Assembly (NCBI GenBank): GCA_964447205.1
Contig: CAYUSB010000001.1
Span: 124,001-188,000 of the forward strand
Direction of reading: 5' to 3'
Source of the DNA: JAEUKH01 sp964447205
Lineage (GTDB): Bacteria; Myxococcota_A; Polyangia; Polyangiales; Ga0077539
Length of the DNA: 64,000 nucleotides
In this document: piece by piece, positions 7,914 through 18,886 of the stretch
Layout of the letters: every line of letters starts with the position of its first letter
Numbering within the stretch: position 1 is the first letter of the stretch
The notes under the pieces: model-generated
Told to the model about the DNA's origin: nothing
Database searches by the model: none
Seen by the model: the letters and a program-made list of their open reading frames with translations, nothing else
Position numbers and translations under genes: made by a program

Positions 7914-8170
7914 CGCAGCGGGCGTGCGGTACCCCAGGGTGGTGGTCAAGCTGCCTGACGACAGAGGCCAGGTCACGGAGCTGAGATGCCCCGTGCGCAG
8001 CGGGTACTCCGTGGTGGGGGTGTCGTAGGCGAAGGTCACGGTGTTGGTGTCGGCGCGCGTGTGGGTCGTCAGTTGACCCAGGCCGTTGTAGGCCCAGCCC
8101 TGGAGCAACTCGTTGTTCGCGCTGTCCTCCGGCGCAGTGTAGCCCGTAATGCAGCCCGCGTTGTAAGCCC
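7914..8170 (-). pseudogene. Remnant of an RHS/YD-repeat protein gene
   Basis: The minus-strand translation of this stretch has RHS/YD-repeat features: YNGLGQLTTHTRADTNTV, FAYDTPTTEYPL, and a third partial unit ending TTLGYRT. It covers about 85 residues, whereas RHS proteins normally have more than 1000. No start codon with coding character precedes it, and a stop follows at 7896. It is therefore a fragment. Intact RHS proteins are large secreted or surface toxins and wall-associated proteins; nothing here can be functional. Confidence 0.6.
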
Positions 8171-8329
8171 GTGGTCCACCGTCCCCTCCGTCGGCTACGC
8201 CTCGCGGCACGGACGGAAGCAGACCCCGCGACCACGCCCGTCCAACGACCTCAAACTCCGGCCCCGAAGGGGCACCCAACCTTAGCCTGTGGGCGCTGGC
8301 GCGGACGCGACAAGCTCCAGGCGCGAGCA

Positions 8330-8540
8330 TCCCACGTACATCGCTGATGTACTGGCTAATCCCGCATAGAATTAACGCAACCGGCGTGAAGCGCGCGGGA
8401 TCATCTCCATAACTGGCTTTATTTGCTAGATTATGTCATCAGTAAGGGCTAGTTTTGAACTTCAGCTCTCAACTTAGCGACACAGCATGCCCGACCTCCC
8501 GCCAAACTCCGATAATCGATTCGTTCGCAAGCTCGGGCGC
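8330..8540. other. Low-GC segment with a 17-nt perfect hairpin
   Basis: About 210 bases with GC near 50 %, against about 70 % around it. It includes AT-rich strings such as TAACTGGCTTTATTTGCTAG. A perfect inverted repeat, GTACATC-GCT-GATGTAC, lies at 8336-8352. No coding frame is convincing on either strand. The composition suggests DNA of foreign origin or the end of a decayed mobile element. Confidence 0.5.
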
Positions 8541-8544
8541 CGCG

Positions 8545-8759
8545 CCGCGGGCTGAAGCCCACGGCACTGTTGGCAAAGACCGTCAAAGACATGCTTCACA
8601 CCGCGAAACATTGGGTGGCTCCCGCTGTTGCTCGGTCCTTGCTCGACACCGCCGGGGAGATGCAGCCATGGAAGACACCCTTGGAACCGTGGTGCTCGAT
8701 GGGTGGGCAGCCCGTCTTCGACGGGCTTTCCCGACGGTGCCGTGGGCTTCAGCCCGCGG
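8545..8759. repeat. 215-bp element bounded by 23-bp perfect inverted repeats (REP/MITE-like)
   Basis: CCGCGGGCTGAAGCCCACGG (start of the 23-base arm, 8545-8567) recurs as its exact reverse complement at 8737-8759. Similarity continues inward for about 30 more bases at roughly 70 %. Each arm contains the small palindrome GGGCT-GA-AGCCC, so it can fold alone or with its partner. The interior has a further hairpin CCCGTC-TTC-GACGGG at 8711-8725. No transposase is encoded. This looks like a non-autonomous repeat unit of the REP/BIME or MITE type. No target-site duplication could be recognised. Confidence 0.65.
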
Positions 8760-8861
8760 ACCATGAGGATCGCGCGAACAACATCCCGGCAGATCCATGC
8801 CCTCGGAGCCCAAAGTTGACAGCGGTAGTTTGAAACCCACCCCTACGCCCCCATCCCTCCC

Positions 8862-9524
8862 TCAAGGGGCCAGCGTAAAGCGGCGGGGCGTCGCCGTCAC
8901 AAACGGCCCGTTGCCCGCGGTGATGGCGTTCTGGTTGAAGACCGCGGTGGCGATCACGAGCTCGACCGGGTTGCTCCCCGCCGCGGCCCGGAGCCGGGCC
9001 CAGGCGTCGGGCCCCGGGGTGTAGTTCGTGGCCGACTGCTGCCGCCGCAGCACCACCGCCCCCCCGACCCGAAACCGCAGCTCATACGCCCGCCCCGTAA
9101 ACGGCGCGCAATGGGCCTGGGCCTCGGGCACCAGGACGCTCCACCGGACCAGGTCATCGCGCCACGAAAACGCCCGCCGCCCCCGATTCCCTCGCGGCCC
9201 CCAGGGCACCACCGCCGCCGTCGGGGCCTCCCAGCGGAACACAAACCCCGCGGCTTCCGACACGGCCTGTCCCTCCGTCGGGGCCGTCACCGACGGAGCC
9301 CGGGCATCGTCAGCCTGGGCCCGCCCGATGGCGTCGTCGAGGGTCGTGCAGGCCTCGTCCGAAAACAGATCGGGCCCCGCCGTGCAACTGGGCAGGCTGA
9401 TCTGGGCCGGGTCGGTGCAGGCCAGGCCCGCATCGACCGCAGGGTGGTCGTGGCCGCACCCCACCCCAACCGCCAACCCCATCGCCCCCACCACCGCCGT
9501 CACCCGTCGCGCCATCGCCTTCAT
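8862..9524 (-). CDS. Putative exported lipoprotein, function unknown
   Basis: 220 residues from the ATG at 9524. The N-terminus (MKAMARRVTAVVGAMGLAVG) is a signal peptide ending at VGVGC, a somewhat weak lipobox, with lipidation Cys24. The mature part begins with an HDHPAVDAG linker and has one short Cys-containing stretch. The C-terminal half (FVFRWEAPTAAVVPW, ELRFRVGGAVVLRR, PVELVIATAVFNQN) looks like a beta-sandwich, but I recognise no family. An in-frame ATG at 9515 is the alternative start. A TAGCAA hexamer sits 10 bases upstream of 9524. The gene follows the degenerate region at 7.6-8.9 kb but has core-like codon use. Confidence 0.7.
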   Translation of the reverse strand: MKAMARRVTAVVGAMGLAVGVGCGHDHPAVDAGLACTDPAQISLPSCTAGPDLFSDEACTTLDDAIGRAQADDARAPSVTAPTEGQAVSEAAGFVFRWEAPTAAVVPWGPRGNRGRRAFSWRDDLVRWSVLVPEAQAHCAPFTGRAYELRFRVGGAVVLRRQQSATNYTPGPDAWARLRAAAGSNPVELVIATAVFNQNAITAGNGPFVTATPRRFTLAP

Positions 9525-9616
9525 CGCCCGCAGCTTGCTACGTCTGCCGCCCGTCTCCAAGCCCCGCGCGCGCCCTGCGACCCCGTGTCGCAACCGCATC
9601 CCGTGCGAGGCCCCCT

Positions 9617-10495
9617 TTACCCATCGAGGCCGAGCTCGACGGACCGCTCCCGCAAGAGGAGCCCAACGATCCGCGCCATCACCATCGGCAGGTACAACCC
9701 CACAGCCCCCATCACGATCTTCACCACCGCCGACAACACCGGAACCCTCACCCCCATGGCCACCCCCGCCGCCGCGGCGTCGACCCCCACCGACAGGGCC
9801 ATCAGGGGCACGAGGACCGCCACGGTCTTGGCGTAGTCCACCGGGATCCGGGCGATCACCTGCACCACGGGGATCGGGTTGAGGGCCCCGAGGCAGCCGT
9901 CGAGGTGGGCGGCCACGGCCACGGCCGCGGGCATCCAGGCCACGGCCCAAAGCCCCGCGAGCCCCACCACCACGGCCCCAGCCCCGCCCTGCCCCAGGGA
10001 CGGCCCCACCCGGGTCACCACCAACGCCAGAGGAATCAGGGCCACCAGGGCCGCGAACACAAACCGAACAGCGGGAGCCAGGATGTCGCTGAAGCCCTCA
10101 AACTCGGTCGGGGCCGGCATGGCGTCGCGCCCCTGCCCCGTCTGCCGCACGATCACAAAGAGGTAGCCCAGGGTCACCCCCATCGCCAGAAGCCCCCCCA
10201 CCACCGGGGCGAGCCGCAAGGCCCACCCCCCTACCGCGAGGGCCAGGAGGGCCACGGCCCCGTCCTGATTGAAGGGATACCGCAGGGCCCCGAGATACAC
10301 CGTGGTCAGGGGCTGCCGCTCGACATGCACGAGGGCCCGCACGACCAGCCCGCACCCCGGGCAGAGCCGAACCACCTCCCCGCCCAGTTGGGCCGCACGA
10401 CAGGCCGCCTCGGGGTGCTCGGCCAGGCACCGTCCGCACCACAACTGGGGCACGGGGGTCTCGGGGTCGTCGACCACGTTCAGCGGGGGATACAC
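9617..10495 (-). CDS. Zinc-ribbon multi-pass membrane protein, function unknown
   Basis: 292 residues from a GTG start. The N-terminal 50 residues hold a CxxC...CxxC zinc ribbon (C20, C23, C45, C48). After that come about six hydrophobic segments (about 80-125, 145-170, 175-200, 225-245 and 250-280). The charged loop between segments carries an EFEGFSDILAPAVRF motif, as in DUF4013-like membrane proteins of unknown role. The start is GTG at 10495, 7 bases after a TACCGT hexamer, without a Shine-Dalgarno sequence. It lies 43 bases beyond the end of metH on the same strand and probably has its own promoter. Confidence 0.75.
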   Translation of the reverse strand: MYPPLNVVDDPETPVPQLWCGRCLAEHPEAACRAAQLGGEVVRLCPGCGLVVRALVHVERQPLTTVYLGALRYPFNQDGAVALLALAVGGWALRLAPVVGGLLAMGVTLGYLFVIVRQTGQGRDAMPAPTEFEGFSDILAPAVRFVFAALVALIPLALVVTRVGPSLGQGGAGAVVVGLAGLWAVAWMPAAVAVAAHLDGCLGALNPIPVVQVIARIPVDYAKTVAVLVPLMALSVGVDAAAAGVAMGVRVPVLSAVVKIVMGAVGLYLPMVMARIVGLLLRERSVELGLDG

Positions 10496-10502
10496 CCCAA
10501 CG

Positions 10503-10508
10503 ACGGTA
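10503..10508 (-). promoter_or_regulatory. Candidate -10 element (TACCGT) for a leaderless gene
   Basis: TACCGT on the minus strand ends 7 bases before the GTG start at 10495. The same hexamer occurs in the TTGACA-N18-TACCGT promoter at 23598-23627. No convincing -35 is seen here. The assignment is by position and similarity only. Confidence 0.4.
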
Positions 10509-10538
10509 CCAGAGCCCGCGACAGGGCCACAACGCCCC

Positions 10539-14360
<3,822 letters not shown>

Positions 14361-14363
14361 GGG

Positions 14364-15323
14364 CTACACGAGACCTTCGGGGAGGGAGGGTACGGGGGAC
14401 AGGGGTTTGTGGGCCACGCCGAGGACGACGCGGAAGTAGGGCTTTTTTGCCTCACGGGAGGCCACCTCGACGGTGGTCACGGCGAGCCCGGCCCGGGTGA
14501 GCATGGCCCCGAGGGCGGCGGGGGAAAACCCGGGGTGCCGCTCGCCGAAGGAGGCCGTCACGTCGCGGGCCTCGTGGGCGTCGAGGGTCAGGACCACGAG
14601 GCGCCCCCCCGGAGCCAGGACCCGGCTGCACTCGGCAAGGACCGCACCGGGGCTCTCGGCGTAGGTGAGGGTGTGAAACACCACCGCGGCGTCGAAGGCC
14701 CCGTCGGGGAAGGGCATGGCCCCGGCGTCGGCCACGAGGGCCCGGGCGTGGCCGAAGGGCGCGAGGCGCTGGCTCGCGGCGGCGACCATCTTGGGGCTGG
14801 TGTCGATGCAGGTGAGAGACCGGCAGCGCGGGGCGAGGTAGGCCCCCGCGGCTCCGTCCCCCGAGCCCACGTCGAGGACCCGCCCGAGGTCGAGGAGGGC
14901 AGCCAGACCTACGGCCAGAGACTGCCAGGTGCGACCCGGGGAGTAGTGCCGCTCCATCTCGCCCGCGAAGGCGTCGGGGAAGGCCCCCCGGGCTTCGTCT
15001 TCGAGGGCCCGGAGGCGCCGCCGGTCGCCCGCGAGGGTCACGTCGTCGGAGCGGGCGGCCTCGTCGATGAGGGCCTTCGCCGTGGGGGGCAGGGTGTCGC
15101 TGGCCAGGGCGTAGAAGGCGTGCTGCCCCTTGCGGCGGTCGCGCACAAACCCCGCCTCGCGCAGGCGCCCGAGGTGCATCGACACGCTCGGCTGCGACAT
15201 CCCCGTCACCCGCACGAGCTCTCCCACCGAAAGCTCCCGCCCCTGGAGCAGGACACACAACCGCAGCCGACTCTCGTCGCCGAGCAGGTTGAACATCCCG
15301 ACGTACTGCACCAGATTCATCAT
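14364..15323 (-). CDS. ArsR-type regulator fused to a SAM-dependent methyltransferase
   Basis: 319 residues. Residues 1-80 are an ArsR-family winged helix (LGDESRLRLCVLLQGRELSV, SVSMHLGRLREAGFV) with no visible metal-binding ELCVCDL motif. Residues about 125-260 are a class I methyltransferase with motif I DVGSGDGA (151-158) and FPDGAFDAAVVFHTL. Such fusions are often found beside metH or metF, where they are thought to sense SAM or homocysteine status; that role is inferred from context. The chosen start is the first of two ATGs at 15323; the frame is open for 17 codons more. The gene is directly upstream of metH, leaving 3 bases between them. A 6-bp inverted repeat immediately upstream may be its operator. 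Confidence 0.88.
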   Translation of the reverse strand: MMNLVQYVGMFNLLGDESRLRLCVLLQGRELSVGELVRVTGMSQPSVSMHLGRLREAGFVRDRRKGQHAFYALASDTLPPTAKALIDEAARSDDVTLAGDRRRLRALEDEARGAFPDAFAGEMERHYSPGRTWQSLAVGLAALLDLGRVLDVGSGDGAAGAYLAPRCRSLTCIDTSPKMVAAASQRLAPFGHARALVADAGAMPFPDGAFDAAVVFHTLTYAESPGAVLAECSRVLAPGGRLVVLTLDAHEARDVTASFGERHPGFSPAALGAMLTRAGLAVTTVEVASREAKKPYFRVVLGVAHKPLSPVPSLPEGLV

Positions 15324-15345
15324 CGTATCACCATGCGCGGATACG
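15324..15345. promoter_or_regulatory. Inverted repeat CGTATC-N10-GATACG, candidate ArsR-type operator
   Basis: CGTATC (15324-15329) and GATACG (15340-15345) form a dyad with a 10-base spacer, directly next to the start codon of the ArsR-methyltransferase gene. A dimeric winged-helix repressor could bind here and autoregulate the metH operon. Six-base arms can occur by chance; the position is the main argument. Confidence 0.4.
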
Positions 15346-15413
15346 ACTCTGGATCTCGCGGGTCTCCCTGTCAAGCGCGGCCTTGGGGTGCCGGGGGGTT
15401 GGCGACGGGGCCC

Positions 15414-16736
15414 TCAGGGTTGGGGCGGGGCGGCGGTCACGCGCCACAGGACGTTGGCGGCGTCGTCGGCCAGGAGGAGCGAGCCGTCTTGCATCTCGAC
15501 GAGGCCCACGGGGCGGCCGTAGACCCCGCCGTCGGGCAGGGTGAAGCCCGTGAGGAAGTCCTCCATCGCGACGGGGTGGCCGCCCTCGAAGCGCACCCGG
15601 ACGACCTTGTAGCCGGCGGGTTGGGCGCGGTTCCACGAGCCTCGGAGGGAGACGAGGGCGTCGCCGACGGGGACCCCGAGGGCCCCCCGGGTGGGGAAGG
15701 TCACCGCGAGGGGAGCCACGTGGGCCCCGAGAGAGAAATCGGGAACCCTGGCCCGGGCCACGAGGTCGGGCCGCTCTCCGCGGCGACGGGGGTCTTCGTG
15801 GGGGCCGAAATACGCGTAGGGCCAGCCGTAGAAGGCCCCCTCGTGCACCTCGGTGAGGTAGTCGGGCACGAGGTCGTCGCCCAACTCGTCGCGCTCGTTG
15901 ACCACGGTGAAGAGGGCCCCCGTCCGCGGGTGAAAGGCCATCCCGATGGGGTTGCGCAGCCCGCTCGCGAACACCCGAAACCCCGCCCCGTCCACCCCCA
16001 TCACGCTGATGGCCGCCCGGCGCGGGTCGGGGTCGGGGTCGACGTTGGTGGCGCTCCCGACGGTGACAAACACCCGCGCTCCGTCGGGCGAGACGGCCAC
16101 GTTGCGGGTCCAGTGCTGGTTGTATCCGCGGCCCGGCAGGGAGGCCACGCGCGTCGGATCCCCCGCGGCCTCCCGCTGCCCCGGTCGGTACGCGTACCGC
16201 AAGACCCGGTCGGTGCAGCCTACGAAGAGCCATCCCCCGGGGTGAAACGCGAGGCCGAAGGGGAGCGGCAGGTCGGCGGCGAAGACCGTACGGCCCCGGT
16301 CGGCCCGTCCGTCCCGGTCGGCGTCCGCGAGCACGACCACCCGCCCGGACTCGTGCTCGGCCACGAAGACCTCCCCCGAGGGGCTCTGGGCCATCCAACG
16401 GCCCCCCTGAAGCCCGTCGGCCCACACCGCGGCCACCAGCCCGGGCCCCGTGGGGGCGACCCCCGCCGGGCGACGAACGATCCGGGGCGGGTTGTTGGCC
16501 GACGGGGTGGCGAAGGGGGCGGGCAGGACCACCCGCGCAGGGCGCCACCCGTCGCCCCCGTCCGGGCCCCCGGGGGCGTCGGGGGGGGCCGCGGTGGGGG
16601 GGGTCTGGGCGGGGCGCGGGGGCCGCGCGTCGAGGGCCGTGACGGGGCGCGGAGACGACGCGTCGGAGGCGACGCGGCGACAGCCCCAGGAGCCCATCGC
16701 CAGAGCGAGCAGGGCCGTGCGGATCGTGTGGTTCAT
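15414..16736 (-). CDS. PQQ-type sorbosone/glucose dehydrogenase-like lipoprotein
   Basis: 440 residues. The N-terminus (MNHTIRTALLALAMGSWGC) is a lipoprotein signal with Cys19, followed by a Pro/Ala-rich linker to about 80. The rest is a six-bladed beta-propeller of the L-sorbosone dehydrogenase family: MAQSPSGEVFVAEHESGRV, LPFGLAFHPGGWLFVG, YNQHWTRNVAVSPDGARVFVTVGS, GLRNPIGMAFHPRTG and LLADDAANVLWRV. These enzymes oxidise sugars or aldoses with PQQ in the periplasm. The true substrate is unknown. The frame continues open far upstream, but that part lies antisense to the acyl-AMP ligase gene and is not coding. It is divergent from that ligase, with 195 bases between starts. Confidence 0.87.
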   Translation of the reverse strand: MNHTIRTALLALAMGSWGCRRVASDASSPRPVTALDARPPRPAQTPPTAAPPDAPGGPDGGDGWRPARVVLPAPFATPSANNPPRIVRRPAGVAPTGPGLVAAVWADGLQGGRWMAQSPSGEVFVAEHESGRVVVLADADRDGRADRGRTVFAADLPLPFGLAFHPGGWLFVGCTDRVLRYAYRPGQREAAGDPTRVASLPGRGYNQHWTRNVAVSPDGARVFVTVGSATNVDPDPDPRRAAISVMGVDGAGFRVFASGLRNPIGMAFHPRTGALFTVVNERDELGDDLVPDYLTEVHEGAFYGWPYAYFGPHEDPRRRGERPDLVARARVPDFSLGAHVAPLAVTFPTRGALGVPVGDALVSLRGSWNRAQPAGYKVVRVRFEGGHPVAMEDFLTGFTLPDGGVYGRPVGLVEMQDGSLLLADDAANVLWRVTAAPPQP

Positions 16737-16931
16737 CGTGTCCCTTGGAGGCCCCTCGGGGCGCGGCGGTGTCAGCGGGTCGCGCGAAGGCCTGGTAGCG
16801 GGTTGCGTCGCGGGCGTGGCACCGACACGGGAGCGATGACAAAGCCGCGGGAGTGTGGTTAGCCCCCGGGCGAGCGGGTCGCCGCGGCGGCCCTGCCCTC
16901 TCCCAACGCCCGACGAGAGACAGCACACGCC

Positions 16932-18776
16932 ATGAGCGACCGACCCCACTCGCCCACCCTCTCTGATGCCCTCCGCGACGCGGCCGAGCGGAGCCCCGAT
17001 GTCCGTGGGTTTGTCTTCGCGAGCCCCCACACCCCCGACAAGACCTACACCTGGGCCGAGCTCCTCGAGGCCTCCCGGGCCCGGGCCGCGGCCTTCCACG
17101 CCGAGGGGCTGCGCAAGGGCGACCGGGTGGCCATGGTCCTGCCCGAGGCCGAAGACTTCGTCCTGAGTTTTCTCGGGGCCGTCCTCGGGGGCCTCGTGCC
17201 CGTGCCCATGTACCCCCCCGTGGCCCTCGGCAAGGTCGACTCGTACGTCAAAAACGTCGAGCACATCGTGGCCTCCTCGGGCGCCCGGGCCATGCTCCTC
17301 TCCAAGGTCGTGCGCCCCATCCTGGGGTCGACCCTCGACACCGGGGCCGTCGAGCGCCTCCTCCTCGTCGACCAGCTCCGCCTCGACGCCCCGCGGGCCG
17401 GCTCCGAGCCCCCCATGAGCCCCGACGACCTGTGTTTCCTGCAGTACACCTCGGGCAGCACGGCCTCGCCCAAAGGGGTCCGGGTCACCCACGGAAACCT
17501 GGCGGCCAACGCCTCGGCCATCGTGCACAAGGCCCTGCGGGTCGACAACACCCGCGACCACGCGGTGAGCTGGCTCCCCCTCTACCATGACATGGGACTC
17601 ATCGGCTTCGTCATCGCCCCGGTGTTTACCAACATCAGCGTGACCTTCTTGCCCACGATGGAGTTTGTCCGCAAGCCCACCTACTGGCTCGAAATGCTCC
17701 ACGCCCACAAGGGCACGATGACCTTCGCCCCCAACTTCGCCTACGCCCTCGCCGCCCGCCGGGCCCGCGACAGCGAGATCGCCTCCTGGGACCTCTCCCA
17801 CGTCCGGGTCCTCGGCTGCGGGGCCGAACCCATCCACCCCGACACCCTCCGCGGGTTCTGCGAGCGCCTCGCCCCGACGGGGATCCGCCCCGAGGCCATG
17901 CTCCCGTCGTACGGGATGGCCGAGGCCACCCTGGCCATCTCCTTCGCCCCCTCCCCCGACGGCATCCTGCGCACCGACCGGGTCGACGTCGAGGCCTTCC
18001 GCCAGGGCGAGGCCCGCCCCGCCGCCGAAGGGGCCCCGAGCGTCGAGATCGTGAGCTGCGGCGAGGCCCTCGTCGATCACGAGGTGGCCGTGGTCGACCC
18101 CGAGGGCAACCGCCTGCCCGACCGGGTCGTCGGCGAGATCATCTTCCGCGGACCCTCGGTGTGCCCCGGGTACCACGAAAACCCCGAGGCCACGGCCCAG
18201 TCGTTCCGCGACGGGTGGCTGTACACGGGCGACAAGGGCTACCTCGCCGACGGGCAGGTCTTCGTCTGCGGACGGGTCAAGGACATGATCATCGTCCACG
18301 GCCGCAACTACTTCCCCCAGGACATCGAGTGGATGGTCAACGACCTTGACGGGATCCGCCCCGGCAGCGCCGTGGCCTTCGCCTGCCAGCCCGGCGACGC
18401 CCCCTCCGAGCAGCTCGTGGTGGTGGCCGAGTGGAAGGGCAAGCAGAGCCCCGACGAGGCGGGCCTGAAGGCCCTGCGCCAGTCGGTCGTGCAGAAGGTC
18501 CAGTCCGAGACGGGCCTGGTCCCCTGGCAGGTGGTCCTGATTCCCCCCGGGACCGTGCCCAAGACCTCGTCGGGCAAGCTCCAGCGCCGCAAGACCCGGC
18601 AGCAGTTCGAGGACGGGACCCTCGGCCAGGAGGCCCCGGGCACCGAGACCCTCGGGGCCAAGATGGCCGTCGGCCGCCAGGTGGCCCGCTCGTACGTCTC
18701 CCTCGCCCGCAGCGAGGTGATGAGCCGCCTGCCCGACCCCCTCCGGGCCCTCCTCGGCCGCAAGGACAAGAAATAA
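16932..18776 (+). CDS. Fatty acyl-AMP ligase (FAAL/FadD32-like)
   Basis: 614 residues. It activates fatty acids as acyl-adenylates, usually for loading on an acyl carrier protein of a polyketide, lipopeptide or lipid pathway. The ANL-superfamily motifs are complete: YTSGSTASPKG (172-182), WLPLYHDMGLIG, SYGMAEATLAIS, GDKGYLADGQVFVCGRVKDMIIVHGRN, and the catalytic-lysine region PKTSSGKLQRR near 546. PLYHDMGLIG and GRNYFPQDIE are typical of FAALs rather than acyl-CoA ligases. No carrier protein or polyketide synthase is nearby, so the partner must be encoded elsewhere. The ATG at 16932 lacks a clear Shine-Dalgarno sequence. Confidence 0.92.
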   Translation: MSDRPHSPTLSDALRDAAERSPDVRGFVFASPHTPDKTYTWAELLEASRARAAAFHAEGLRKGDRVAMVLPEAEDFVLSFLGAVLGGLVPVPMYPPVALGKVDSYVKNVEHIVASSGARAMLLSKVVRPILGSTLDTGAVERLLLVDQLRLDAPRAGSEPPMSPDDLCFLQYTSGSTASPKGVRVTHGNLAANASAIVHKALRVDNTRDHAVSWLPLYHDMGLIGFVIAPVFTNISVTFLPTMEFVRKPTYWLEMLHAHKGTMTFAPNFAYALAARRARDSEIASWDLSHVRVLGCGAEPIHPDTLRGFCERLAPTGIRPEAMLPSYGMAEATLAISFAPSPDGILRTDRVDVEAFRQGEARPAAEGAPSVEIVSCGEALVDHEVAVVDPEGNRLPDRVVGEIIFRGPSVCPGYHENPEATAQSFRDGWLYTGDKGYLADGQVFVCGRVKDMIIVHGRNYFPQDIEWMVNDLDGIRPGSAVAFACQPGDAPSEQLVVVAEWKGKQSPDEAGLKALRQSVVQKVQSETGLVPWQVVLIPPGTVPKTSSGKLQRRKTRQQFEDGTLGQEAPGTETLGAKMAVGRQVARSYVSLARSEVMSRLPDPLRALLGRKDKK

Positions 18777-18812
18777 CGCCTGCGTCCTGCGGGCCACTTC
18801 GCGCTGGCGCCC

Positions 18813-18842
18813 GCGGGGCCGTTGTTTCACCTTCGGCCCCGC
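18813..18842 (+). terminator. GC-rich hairpin downstream of the acyl-AMP ligase gene
   Basis: A perfect 9-bp stem, GCGGGGCCG (18813-18821) with CGGCCCCGC (18834-18842), around a 12-base loop. It lies 36 bases after the ligase stop and 45 before mgtE. There is no U tract, so it is not a canonical intrinsic terminator. It may still pause or terminate transcription, or act in the mgtE leader. Confidence 0.4.
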
Positions 18843-18886
18843 TGCTCCTCCCCGTGTAAGACCGTCACCCCGCCGCGAGGCCGCCG

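Noticed and set aside
7684..8235. Minus-strand frame with Pro/Thr heptapeptides across the 21-bp array
   Set aside because: It is in a different frame from the RHS remnant and has no start signal or domain; the repeat DNA explains the pattern.
8455..8840. Several short frames within the inverted-repeat element
   Set aside because: They arise from the repeat itself; start signals are absent and the frames mirror each other on both strands.
15324..15413. SAH or SAM riboswitch upstream of the metH operon
   Set aside because: Only 90 bases are available and I could not find the conserved riboswitch cores; a protein operator dyad explains the region better.
16737..18830. Upstream extension of the sugar dehydrogenase frame antisense to the acyl-AMP ligase
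   Set aside because: The real start at 16736 gives a clean lipoprotein signal; the extension is antisense to a conserved ligase.
18777..18886. Mg2+-sensing (M-box) riboswitch before mgtE
   Set aside because: The 110-base gap is too short for an M-box and shows only one GC-rich hairpin.
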